A DNA stretch of 64,000 bases, from positions 40,618,651-40,682,650 of the forward strand of contig OX422218.1 in assembly GCA_949130495.1 (NCBI GenBank). The letters run 5' to 3'. A program made the position numbers and the translations under genes. The DNA comes from Sambucus nigra (Eukaryota; Streptophyta; Magnoliopsida; Dipsacales; Adoxaceae). The notes below the pieces were generated by a model. That model did no database searches. It was not told where the DNA came from and was given only the letters and a program-made list of their open reading frames with translations. Of this stretch, positions 34,222 through 46,400 are shown piece after piece (position 1 is the first letter of the stretch; each line of letters starts with the position of its first letter).

Positions 34222-37200
34222 CCGATCGCGTAGTCACGGGGATCCCGGTTTGAGTGTACGACGTGAATTTGGAAAAAAATAGACTTAACCATAAAAACAT
34301 GCCATCGAAGGGTGAAAACGTAAAACTGCCACAAAACGGTACCTAAAGAGTCACGAACACCTCGCATGGGACCAATGCGACTCGTGGGAACCGGTCGCGT
34401 ATTCACGGGGATCCCGGTTTGAGTGTACAGCTTGAATTTGCAAGAAATATACTTATGCATAAAAACATGTCATCGAAGGGTGAAAACGTAAAACAACCAC
34501 AAAACGGTACCGTAACAGTCATGAGCACCTCGTACGGGATCAATGTGACTCGTAGGAACCGACCGCGTAGTCACGGGGCTCCCGGTTTGAGTGTATGGCG
34601 TGAATTTGAAAAAATTAGACTTAAGCGTAAAAACATGCCATCGAAGGGTGAAAACGTAAAACATCCACAAAAGTCTACCGTAAGAGTCACGAACACCTCG
34701 CACGGGACCAATGCGACTCGTAGGAACCGACCGCGTAGTCACGGGAATCCTGGTTTGAGTGTACGAGGTGAATTTGCAAAAAATTAGACTTAAGTATAAA
34801 AACATGCCATCGAAGGGAGAAAATGTAAAATAGCCACAAAACGGTACCGTAAGAGTCCCGAACACCTCGCACGGGACCAATGTGACTTGTAGGAACCGAC
34901 TGCGTAGTCACGGGGCTCCTAGTTTGAGTGTACGACGTGAATTTGAAAAATATTAGACTTATGCCGAAAAAAGTCCATCGAATGGTGACAACGTAAATAA
35001 GCAACAAAACGGTACCATAAGAGTCATGAACACCTCGCACGGGACCAATGTGACTCGTAGGAACCGACCGCGTAGTCACGGGGCTCTCGGTTTGAGTGTA
35101 CGACGTAAATTTGTAAAAAATAGACTTAAGCATAAAAACATGCAATCGAAGGATAAAAATATAAAACAACCACAAAACGGTACCGTAAGAGTCACGAACT
35201 CCTCGCACGGGAGCAATGTGACTCGGAGGAACCGACCGCGTAGTCACGGTGCTCCCAGTTTGAGTGTACGATGTGAATTTGCCAAAAATTAGACTTAAGC
35301 ATAAAAACATGGAATCGAAGGTTGAAAACGTAAAACAGCCACAAAACGGAACCGTAAGAGTCACGAACACCTCGCACGGGACCAATGCGACTCGTAGGAA
35401 CCGTCCGCGTAGTCAAGGGAATCCCGGTTTGAGTGTATGACGTGAATTTGCAAAAAAATAGACTTATGCATAAAAACATGCCATCGAAGGGTGAAAACAG
35501 AAAACAGCCACAAAACTGTCCCGTAAGAGTCACGAGCACGTCGCACGGGACCAAAGCAACTCGTAGGAACCGACCGCGTAGTCACGGGGTTCCCGGTTTG
35601 AGTGTACGACGTGAATTTGAAAAAAATTAGACTTATGCATAAAAACATGCCATCGAAGGCTGAAAACGTAAAACTGCCACAAAACGGTCCCGTAAGAGTC
35701 ACGAACACCTCGCACGGGACCAATGCGACTCGTAGGAACCGACCACGTAGTCACGGGGCTCTCGGTTTGAGTGTACGACGTGAATTTGCAAAAAATTAGA
35801 CTTGTGCACAAAAAATGCATCGAAGAGTGAAAACGTAAAGCATCCACAAAACGGTACCGTAACAGTCACGAACACCTCGCACGGGACCAATGTGACTCGT
35901 AGGAATCGATCGCGTAGTCACGGGGTCCCGGTTTGAGTGTACGGCGTGAATTTGAAAAAAATAGACTTAAGCATAAAAACATGTCATCGAAGGGTGAAAA
36001 CATAAAACAGCAACAAAACTCTACCGTAAGAGTCACGAACACCTCGCACGGGACCAATGCGACTCGTAGGAACCGACCGCGTTGTCACGGGGATCCCGGT
36101 TTGAGTGTACGACGTGAATTTGCCAAAAAATAGACTTATGCATAAAAACATGCCATCGAAGGGTGAAAATGTAAAAACGCCACAAAACGGTCCCATAAGA
36201 TTCACGAGCACGTCGCACGGGACCAATGCGACTCGTAGGAACCGACCGCGTAGTCACGGGGCTCCCGGTTTGAGTGTACGACGTGAACTTGAAAAAAATT
36301 AGACTTAAGCACAAAAACATGCCATCGAAGGGTGAAAACGTAAAACTACCACAAAACGGTCCCGTAACAGTCACAATCACCTCGCACGGAACCAATGCGA
36401 CTCGTAGTAGCCGACCGTGTAGTCACGGGGCTCCCGGTTTGAGTGTACGACGTGAATTTGCAAAAAAATAGACTTGTGCATAAAAACATGCCATCGAAGG
36501 GTGAAAACATAAAACAGCTACAAAACGGTACCGTAAGAGTCACGAACACCTCGCACGGGACCAATGTGACTCGTAGGAACTGACCGCGTAGTCACGGGGC
36601 TCCCGGTTTGAGTGTACGGCGTAAAAACTCAAAAAATTAGACTTATGCATAAAAACATGTCATCGAAGGGTGAAAACGTAAAAAAACATCAAAACTCTAC
36701 CGTAAGAGTCACAAACACCTCGCACGGGACCAATGCGACTCGTAGGAACCGATCGCGTAGTCACGGGGATCCCGGTTTGAGTGTACGACGTGAATTTGTA
36801 AAAAAAAAAGACTTAACCATAAAAACATGCCATCGAAGGGTGAAAACGTAAAACTGCCACAAAACGGTACATAAAGAGTCACGAACACCTCGCACGGGTC
36901 CAATGCGACTCGTGGGAACCGACCGCGTATTCACGGGGATCCCGGTTTGAGTGTACAGCTTGAATTTGCAAGAAATAGACTTATGCATAAAAACATGTCA
37001 TTGAAGGGAGAAAATGTAAAATAACCACAAAACGGTACCGTAACAGTCATGAGCACCTCGTACGGGACCAATGTGACTCGTAGGAACCGACCGCGTAGTC
37101 ACGGGGCTCCCGGTTTGAGTGTACGGCGTGAATTTGCAAAAAATTAGACTTAAGCATAAAAACATACCATCGAAGGGTGAAAACGTCAAACAGCGATAAA

Positions 37201-40200
37201 ACGGTACCGTAAGAGTCACGAACACCTCGCACGGGACCAATGCGACTCGTAGGAACCGACCGCGTAGTCACGGGGCTCCCGGTTTGAGTGTACGACGTGA
37301 ACTTGAAAAAAATTAGACTTAAGCACAACATGCCATCGAAGGGTGAAAACGTAAAACTACCACAAAACGGTCCCGTAACAGTCACGATCACCTCTCACGG
37401 GACCAATGCGACTCGTAGGAACCGACCGCGTAGTCACGGGGCTCCCGGTTTGAGTGTACGACGTGAATTTGCAAAAAAATAGACTTGTGCATAAAAACAT
37501 GCCATCGAAGGGTGAAAACGTAAAACAGCGACAAAACGGTACAGTAAGAGTCACGAACACCTCGCACGGGACCAATGTGACTCGTAGGAACTGACCGCGT
37601 AGTCACGGGGCTCCCGGTTTGAGTGTACGGCGTAAAAACTCAAAAAATTAGACTTAAGCATAAAAACATGTCATCGAAGGGTGAAAACTTAGAACAACAA
37701 CAAAACTCTACCGTAAGAGTCACAAACACCTCGCACGGGACCAATGCGACTCGTAGGAACCGATCGTGTAGTCACGGGGATCCCGGTTTGAGTGTACGAC
37801 GTGAATTTGCAAAAAAAAAGACTTAACCATAAAAACATGCCATCGAAGGGTGAAAACGTAAAACTGCCACAAAACGGTACCTAAAGAGTCACGAACACCT
37901 CGCACGGGACCAATGCGACTCGTGGGAACCGACCGCGTATTCACGGGGATCCCGGTTTGAGTGTACAACTTGAATTTGCAAGAAATAGACTTATGCATAA
38001 AAACATGTCATTGAAGGGTGAAAACGTAAAACAACCACAAAAAGGTACCGTAACAGTCATGAGCACCTCGTACGGGACCAATGTGACTCGTAGGAACCGT
38101 CCGCGTAGTCACGAGGCTCCCGGTTTGAGTGTACGGCGTGAATTTGCAAAAAATTAGACTTAAGCATAAAAACATACCATCGAAGGGTGAAAACGTAAAA
38201 CAACGATAAAATGGTACCGTAAGAGTCACGAAGACCTCGCACGGGACCAATGCGACTAGTAGGAACCGACCGCGTAGTCACGGGGATCCCGGATTGAGTG
38301 TACGAGGTGAATTTGCAAAAAATTAGACTTAAGCATAAAAACATGCCATCGAATGGTGAAAATGTAAAACAGCCACAAAACGGTATCGTAAGAGTCCCGA
38401 ACACCTCGCACGGGACCAATGTGACTCGTAGGAACCGACCGCGTAGTCACGGGGCTCCCGGTTTGAGTGTATGACGTGAATTTGCAAGAAATTAGACTTA
38501 TGCCTAAAAAATTCCATCGAATGGTGACAACTTAAAATAGCCACAAAACGGTACCGTAAGAGTCATGAACACCTCGCACGGGACCAATGTGACTCGTAGG
38601 AACCGACCGCGTTGTCACGGGGCTCTCGGTTTGAGTGTACGACGTAAATTTGTAAAAAATAGACTTAAGCATAAAAACATGCAATCGAAGGATGAAAATG
38701 TAAAACATCCACAAAACGGTACCGTAAGAGTCCCGAACACCTCGCACGGGACCAATGTGACTCGTAGGAACCGACCGCGTAGTCACGGGGCTCCCGGTTT
38801 GAGTGTATGACGTGAATTTGCAAGAAATTAGACTTATGCCTAAAAAATTTCATCGAATGGTGAAAACGTAAAGCATCCACAAAACGGTACCGTAACAGTC
38901 ATGAACACCTCGCACGGGACCAATGTGACTCGTAGGAATCGACCGCGTAGTCACGGGGTCCCGGTTTGAGTGTACGGCGTGAATTTGAAAAAAATAGGCT
39001 TAAGCATAAAAACATGTCATCGAAGGGTGAAAACATAAAACAACAACAAAACTCTACAGTAAGAGTCACGAACACCTCGCGCGGGACCAATGCGACTCGT
39101 AGGAACCGACCGCGTAGTCACGGGGATCCCGGTTTGAGTGTACGACGTGAATTTGCAAAAAAATAGACTTATGCATAAAAACATGCCATCGAAGGGTGAA
39201 ACGTAAAAACGCCACAAAACGGTCCCGTAAGATTCACGAGCACGTCACACGGGACCAATGCGACTCGTCGGAACCGACCGCGTAGTCACGGGGCTCCCGG
39301 TTTGAGTGTACGACGTGAACTTGAAAAAAATTAGACTTAAGCACAAAAACATGCCATCGAAGGGTGAAAACGTAAAACTACCACAAAACGGTCCCGTAAC
39401 AGTCACGATCACCTCGCACGGGACCAATGCGACTCGTAGGAACCGACCGCGTAGTCACGGGGCTCCCGGTTTGAGTGTACGACGTGAATTTGCAAAAAAT
39501 TAGACTTGTGCATAAAAACATGCCATCGAAGGGTGAAAACGTAAAACAGCCACAAAACGGTACCGTAAGAGTCACGAACACCTCGCACGGGACCAATGTG
39601 ACTCATAGGAACTGACCGCGTAGTCACGGGGCTCCCGGTTTGAGTGTACGGCGTAAAACCTCAAAAAAATAGACTTAAGCATAAAAACATGTCATCGAAG
39701 GGTGAAAACGTAAAACAACAATAAAACTCTACCGTAAGAGTCACAAACACCTCGCACGGGACCAATGCGACTCGTAGGAACCGATCGCGTAGTCACGGGG
39801 ATCCCGGTTTGAGTGTACGACGTGAATTTGCAAAAAAAAAAGACTTATCCATAAAAACATGCCATCGAAGGGTGAAAACGTAAAACTGCAACAAAACGGT
39901 ACCTAAAGAGTGACGAACACCTCGCACGGGACCAATGCGACTCGTGGGAACCGACCGCGTATTCACGGGGATCCCGGTTTGAGTGTACAGCTTGAATTTG
40001 CAAGAAATAGACTTATGCATAAAAACATGTCATTGAAGAGTGAAAATGTAAAACAACCACAAAACGGTACCGTAACAGTCATGACCACCTCGTACGGGAC
40101 CAATATGACTCGTAGGAACCGACCGCGTAGTCACGGGGCTCCCGGTTTGAGTGTACGGCGTGAATTTGCAAAAAATTAGACTTAAGCATAAAAACATGCC

Positions 40201-43200
40201 ATCGAAGGGTGAAAATGTAAAACAGCGATAACACGGTACCGTAAGAGTCACGAAGACCTCACACGGGACCAATGCGACTCGTAGGAACCGATCGCGTAGT
40301 CACGAGGATCCCGGTTTGAGTGTACCAGGTGAATTTGCAAAAAATTAGACTTAAGCAAAAAAACATGCCATCGAAGGGTGAAAATGTAAAACAGCCGCAA
40401 AACGGTACCGTAAGAGTCCCGAACACCTCGCACGGGACCAATGTAACTCGTAGGAACCGACCGCGTAGTCACGGGGCTCCCGGTTTGAGTGTATGACGTG
40501 AATTTGCAAGAAATTAGACTTATGCCTAAAAAATTCCATCGAATGGTGACAACGTAAAACAGCCACAAAATGGTACCGTAAGAGTCATGAACACCTCGCA
40601 CGGGACCAATGTGACTCGTAGGAACCGATCGCGTAGTCACGGGGGTCTCGGTTTGAGTGTACGGCGTAAATTTGTAAAAAATAGACTTAAGCATAAAAAC
40701 ATGCAATCGAAGGATGAAAATGTAAAACAACCACAAAACGGTACTGTAAGAGTCACGAACACCTCGCACGGGAGCAATGTGACTCGTAGGAACCGACCGC
40801 GTAGTCACAGTGCTCCCGGTTTGAGTGTACGACGTGAATTTACCAAAAATTAGACTTATGCATAAAAATATGCCATCGAAGGTTGAAAACATAAAACTGG
40901 CACAAAACGGTTCCGTAAGAGTCACGAACACCTCGCACGGGACCAATGCGACTTGTAGGAACCGACCGCGTAGTCACGGGGATCCCGGTTTGAGTGTACG
41001 ACGTGAATTTGCAAAAAAATAGACTTGTGCACAAAAGATGACATCGAAGGGTGAAAACGTAAAGCAGCCACAAAACGGTACCGTAACAGTCACGAACACC
41101 TCGCACGGGACCAATCTGACTCGTAGGAACCGACCGCATAGTCACGGGGTCCCGGTTTGAGTGTACGGCGTGAATTTGAAAAAATTAGACTTCAGCATAA
41201 AAATATGTCATCGAAGGGTGAAAACGTAAAATAGCAACAAAACTCTACCGTAAGAGTCACGAACACCTCGTACGGGACCAATGCGACTCGTAGGAACTGA
41301 CCGCGTAGTGACGGCGCTCCCGATTTGAGTGTACGACGTGAATTTACAAAAAAAATAGACTTGTGCATAAAAACATGCCATCGAAGGGTGAAAACGTAAA
41401 ACTTCCACAAAACGGTACCGAAAGAGTCACGAACACCTCGCACGGGACCAATGCAACTCGTAGGAACCGACCACGTATTCACGGGGCTCCTGGTTTGAAT
41501 GTAAAGCTTGAATTTGCAAGAAATAGACTTATGCATAAAAACATGTCATCGAAGGGTGAAAACGTAAAAACGCCAGAAAACGGTCCCGTAAGTGTCACGA
41601 GCACGTCGCACGGGACCAATGTGACTCGTAGGAACCGACCGCGTAGACACGGGGCTCCCGGTTTTAGTGTACGACGTGAATTTGCAAAAAATTAGACTTA
41701 AGCATAAAAATATGCCATCGAAGGGTGAAAACGTAAAACAGGTACAAAACTCTACCGTAAGAGCAACGAACACCTCGCACGGGACCAATGCGACTCGTAG
41801 GAACCGACCGCGTAGTCACGGGAATCCCGGTTTGAGTGTACGAGGTGAATTTCCAAAAAATTAGACTTAAGCATAAAAACATGCCATCGAAGGGTGAAAA
41901 TGTAAAACAGCCACAAAACGGTACCGTAAGAGTCCCGAACACCTCGCACGGGACCAATTTGACACGTAGGAGCCGACCGCGTAGTCACGGGGCTCCCGGT
42001 TTGAGTGTACGACGTGAATTTGCAAAAAATTAGACTTATGCCTAAAAAATTCCATCGAATGGTGACAACGTAAAACAGCCACAAAACGGTACCATAAGAG
42101 TCATGAACACCTCGCACGAGACCAATGTGACTCGTAGGAACCGACCGCGTAGTCACGGGGCTCTTGGTTTGAGTGTACGACGTAAATTTGTAAAAAATAG
42201 ACTTAAGCATAAAAACAGGCAGTCGAAGGATGAAAATGTAAAACAACCACAAAACGGTACCGTAAGAGTCACGAACACCTCGCACGGGAGCAATGTGACT
42301 CGTAGGAACCGACCGCGTAGTCACGGTGCTCCCGGTTTGAGTGTACGACGTGAATTTGCCAAAAATTAGACTTAAGCATAAAAACATGGAATCGAAGGGT
42401 GAAAATGTAAAACAGCGACAAAACGGTACCGTAAGAGTCACGAACACCTCGCACGGGACCAATGCGACTCGTAGGAACCGTCCGCGTAGTCACGGGAATC
42501 CCGGTTTGAGTTTACGACGTGAATTTGCAAAAAAAAAGACTTATGCATAAAAACATGACATCGAAGCGTGAAAACGTAAAACAACCACAAAACGGTCCCG
42601 TAAGAGTCACGAGCACATCGCACTGGGGCAAAAGAAACTCGTAGGAACCGACCGTGTAGTCACGGGATTCCCGGTTTGAGTGTACGACGTGAATTTGAAA
42701 AAAATTAGACTTATGCAAAAAAACATGCCATCGAAGGGTGAAAACGTAAAACTGTCACAAAACGGTCCCGTAAGAGTCACGAACACCTCGCACGGGACCA
42801 ATGCGACTCGTAGGAACCGACTACGTAGTCACGGGGCTCTCGATTTGAGTGTACGACGTGAATTTGCAAATAATTAGACTTGTGCACAAAAAATGCCATC
42901 GAAGGGTGAAAACGTAAAGCATCTACAAAACGGTACCGTAAGAGTCACGAACACCTCGCACGGGACCAATGTGACTCGTAGGAATCGACCGCGTCGTCAC
43001 GGGGTCCCGATTTGAGTGTACGGCGTGAATTTGAAAAAAATAGACTTAAGCATAAAAACATGTCATCGAAGGGTGAAAACGTAAAACAACAACAAAAATC
43101 TACCGTAAGAGTCACGAACACCTCGCACGGGACCAATGCGACTCGTAGGAACCGACCGCGTAGTCACGGGGATCCCGGTTTGAGTGTACGACGTGAATTT

Positions 43201-43358
43201 GCAAAAAAATAGACTTATGCATAAAAACATGCCATCGAAGGGTGAAAACGTAAAAACGCCACAAAAAGGTCCCGTAAGATTCACGAGCACGTCGCACGGG
43301 ACCAATGCGACTCGTAGGAACCGATCGCGTAGTCACGGGGCTCCCGGTTTGAGTGTAC
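34222..43358 (+). repeat. Diverged satellite with loose 6-monomer (~1011-bp) periodicity
   Basis: Subtypes recur at about 1011 bp or multiples. The GTATTCAC..CAGCTTGAATTTGCAAGAAATAG subtype lies near 34,400, 36,930, 37,940, 39,959 and 41,475. A TATGCC(T/G)AAAAAATTCCATCGAATGGTGACAACG-type monomer (quoted here in overlapping pieces: TATGCCTAAAAAATTCC and CGAATGGTGACAACG) lies near 34,964, 38,504, 40,520 and 42,038. A GGGGTCCCGGTTTGAGTGTA subtype lies near 35,922, 38,957 and 41,144. Copies differ by several percent, unlike the 13-mer block, indicating older or less active homogenisation. Confidence 0.75.
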
Positions 43359-43363
43359 GACAT
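43359..43363 (+). repeat. Left target-site duplication of the LTR element (GACAT)
   Basis: GACAT directly precedes the LTR start and pairs with GACGT at 53525-53529. The single difference is G to A within a CG dinucleotide, as expected of deamination of methylated cytosine on the other strand. The satellite consensus at this point is TACGACGTGAA, so GACGT was the original target. Confidence 0.9.
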
Positions 43364-46300
43364 TGTAATACCCCGTATTTTCTGTGATATTTATTTTTGG
43401 GGATAAATTGAATTAAATGTCTATTAATTGGAAATTAATCCGGATAAAAATATTAACGTGATGTGAGTTAGTATTTTATTATAATGTGCATACTTGGCAT
43501 TATATGAATATTGGTAATATTGAAATTGTCACGTGATTGAAATACGGCAATTTGGGAACTTTGTTGAGACGCGTGTGACCGCCGCATCATGGTATTTTTT
43601 TATTAAATTAAAAAGTGAAGTTTAGTTCCATTAACCGTATGGTCGTTTTGAGTGCGCCAACGCGTCCGGAAGGGTCGAGATAGTCAGAAAATACTAGCCG
43701 GGAGTTTAGTTCGGGTCCCGGGGCATTTTTGGGTCATACCGGTAACTTATAGGGGTATTTTGGTAATTTCGTATTTTTAGGAATTAAAAATGACGAAAAT
43801 TAGGAGTCTTTATCTGATTGGGAATAGACCCACTAAACCCACTAACCAACCCTTAATGACCCAATAAGTTACGGAGGTTATCAATTAGGTTTCCAACTTT
43901 CCCAAAGAAAACCCTAGCCACCATAGCCACCTTTGGAGAAGAAAGCTTGGAGAGGGAGAGGAAGAGAAGGAATTCTGCAGAAATCCTTACCAAATCAACA
44001 CCAAATTCAGAGACAATAGAGGCAAGTGATTTAAATTACATTCTTTATGCAGTGAATGCTTCTTCCGTGTTAGAAATCTTGATAATCAATCTTATTTAAG
44101 AGTTAAAGGAAAACCCATGAAATTTGAAGTTATTAGTTTAATTTTGGGTATAGTTTTGCATGTAGAAACGTTGTTTGAAGATTTAATTCAGAGATTTCAT
44201 ATTTATATGATGTAACAACGGATTAATTCTGGGAATTTATGATCATAATAATCTAGGGTTTATGTTCTTGAAGAAAATTGGGGAAAAAGTGTAGAATCTT
44301 GTGATTTAATGATGTTTAGGATGCATTAATTCCTTAAAATATGTTAGTATATGACCTTAGCATGTTTTAGGATGATTGGAGAACTTAAAACATTGCTGGA
44401 ACGAACTTTGGAGAAGATTTGAGGAGTAAAAATGGTGAAAAATGAGATTTAGAGAAATCTGGGACGAAACTGGTAGGTCGTTAGAAGCCCCTCCCCAGGT
44501 CGTTCGAACGAACTCGTTCGAACGAGCTTCTAACGAGTTGACCATTCGCTTCTAACGAAAGGGAACTTCGTTCGATAACTTCGTTCGAACGAGATCTCGT
44601 TAGAAGGTACAGTTCGTTCGAACGAACTGGATCTCGTTCGAACAGTCTCGTTCGAACGAGACTTCTAACGAGCTGACAGTGTAATCTCGTTCGAACAGTC
44701 TCGTTCGAACGAGACTTCTAATGAGCTGACAGTGTAATCTCGTTCGAACGAAACTTCTAACGAGCTGGCAGTCTGGGCCTTTTTGGACTGTTTTGATTTT
44801 TGGAGTCCCGTAAACTTGTTCGAGGATATAGATAACATTCCGATGATGACGTAATGATAGAATTGGGACATTTGGGTATTTATGAGAAGGAAATTATATA
44901 CGAGTGATTTAAACCAATGAACCGTTTGGGTTGAGACGTGAGTGTCTACTACGACGTGAGAATAAATTATGGCGCGTATGATTATAAACCGGAGTCGTAT
45001 AAAGTGTGTAAATTAGATATTGGTACTAGAATGAGAATAGTACTACTATTAAACTACGGGATTACTAAGACGTGTGTTTACTTAATATTGGTATATGAAT
45101 TGTGTGTATGACATACCTACCATACTTGCTATCACGGGAGGTTTGCGTTCGCTTAGGGCCCTCTAATCCTTGTGTTGCCCGGATTTAGACTGGTTACCTC
45201 GATGAACATAGGTCATAGAAAGACTTATTGGGATATTAATACGTCCGCTGATCGTGGGAGCGTAGGTATGTGCGTGACCCATGTGATGTGACTGTGTTCG
45301 CCTCCATTATTTGTGATGTTGTTATCTTTGAACTATTCCTGAGAGATTCGGAATATGTGATCCTTATGTACGTGATGTACCGGGATGGATAGCAGAGTAT
45401 GTGTGCACCGCAGCTAGTTCTCGGGGTGCTTGTATTGTATATTTATGATGTGAATAATATACACTTAATTATGGGAACTTTCATGTTAATATTGTGAATA
45501 TAATTATGGTAATGTTTAGAGAAAACGTAACGGGTAAATTGATAGTGAATTATAATACATTGCGAATCTGAGTTTATGTAAAGCCTCTGTTTTAGATTGT
45601 TAACGCTAGAAGTTAATATGGGAATCAAGTAGTAATGGGTAGAACTTATTACGGTTTGATTAGATGAGTATATCATAGTAGATGGGTACAGAACATTAGG
45701 AGTGCACATGTAGTCGAGAGGTGAGAAATTTCATGTGAGTGCACGTCCTAACATGTACTTTGCATTTAATGTTTTAAATGTTTTTAAAGCACTTGCAGGT
45801 TTTTAAAATGATTTCCATATTCGGGCTCTCACCCATTTGCTTTCAAATCTATTTTCTTGTAAAACCATTTTAGGTGCCCAGCCACAAGGACACCATGCAT
45901 AGGATACTCATTCAGGTGGCGAGCTGTAGCTATTTGTGGAAGCTACAGGGATTTGCTTATAGACGCTTTTGTCATTTGGATTCCATATTCAGTACTCTTC
46001 AGTTGTAGGACATGTTGCCCATATTCTATTAGAGATATTTCCATTTCAGTTTTCAGACTTTGGCATGTATTGATTCAGTATTCAGTATTTCATTACTTTT
46101 CAGTTGTGGGATTTGTAGTGAGGATTTTTCCTCCAGACTTTATTTACATTATGTGATGGTTATTCTATTTACGTTGTTATGGTGAATGGTGTTATTATTC
46201 TTCATTACACTTGTTGCATGTTAATTAGATTTAAATTAAAATTTGGCAACTTACTTTTTAAATACTAGGTGGTTAGCAATAATAAAATGTTTTCGACAGT

Positions 46301-46386
46301 GATGCTATTAACTGGACCAACTTGGCATTTTGAATTAATTTAATAAAGGAGTAGCTACCCGGTATTTAATTAGTCGGGGTGTCACA
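43364..46386 (+). repeat. 5' LTR (3023 bp)
   Basis: It starts TGTAATACCCCGTATTTTC and ends AGTCGGGGTGTCACA, immediately before the PBS. It matches the 3' LTR base for base in length. By eye I count roughly 42 substitutions and no indels, about 1.4% divergence. The LTR holds a palindrome-rich TTCGAA cluster (44499-44785). The short ORFs inside it (for example 44665-44871 minus, 45443-45709 minus and 45953-46156 plus) occur in both LTRs because the LTRs are copies. They show no known domain. Confidence 0.95.
44499..44785 (+). promoter_or_regulatory. TTCGAA palindrome cluster with 53-bp tandem repeat in the 5' LTR
   Basis: TTCGAA occurs nine times in about 260 bp, mostly inside longer palindromes such as CAGTTCGTTCGAACGAACTG (44610-44629, perfect over 20 bp). 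ATCTCGTTCGAAC starts at 44631, 44684 and 44737, giving about 2.7 copies of a 53-bp repeat that includes CTTCTAACGAGCTGACAGTG. Dense short palindromes in an LTR are candidate enhancer or protein-binding modules. They could equally be structured leader RNA if transcription starts upstream. The 3' LTR has the same cluster at 51637-51923. Confidence 0.6.
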
Positions 46387-46388
46387 GG

Positions 46389-46400
46389 TGGTATCAGAGC
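46389..46400 (+). other. Primer binding site for tRNA-iMet
   Basis: TGGTATCAGAGC, two bases after the 5' LTR end, is the standard plant retrotransposon primer site, complementary to the 3' end of initiator-methionine tRNA. It fixes the element on the plus strand and confirms the LTR boundary. Confidence 0.95.

Larger units (their letters stand above)
10271..43363 (+). repeat. ~169-bp tandem satellite array, left block
   Basis: Head-to-tail monomers of about 169 bp (many 168, range about 147-176) fill this interval, all in one orientation. Each has a GC-richer half (GTCACGAACACCTCGCACGG, GTAGTCACGGGGCTCCCGG, TTTGAGTGTACGACGTGAA) and an A-tract-rich half (CATAAAAACATGCCATCGAA, GGTGAAAACGTAAAACAGCC). 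Period 169 is 1 modulo 3, so every frame is visited and short ORFs of about 65 codons recur on both strands. None has a start context, codon constraint or domain. Monomer length and higher-order structure are typical of plant centromeric or other heterochromatic satellites. I do not recognise the family by name. Confidence 0.97.

Noticed and set aside
10271..43363. CRISPR-like regular repeats
   Set aside because: Repeats are ~169 bp and contiguous with no unique spacers, in a plant nuclear context. This is satellite DNA.
10234..43387. Hundreds of 60-236-codon ORFs on both strands in the satellite, with proteins full of RRNRPRSHG or SVPTSRIGPV repeats
   Set aside because: They recur at the 169-bp monomer period in every frame and end wherever a monomer shifts frame. 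They occur on both strands over the same DNA and have no start context or known domain.
44665..44871. Paired identical ORFs at 44665-44871 / 51803-52009 and 45443-45709 / 52581-52847 as conserved genes
   Set aside because: Their conservation reflects the two LTRs being copies of one sequence. No domain or start context supports coding.
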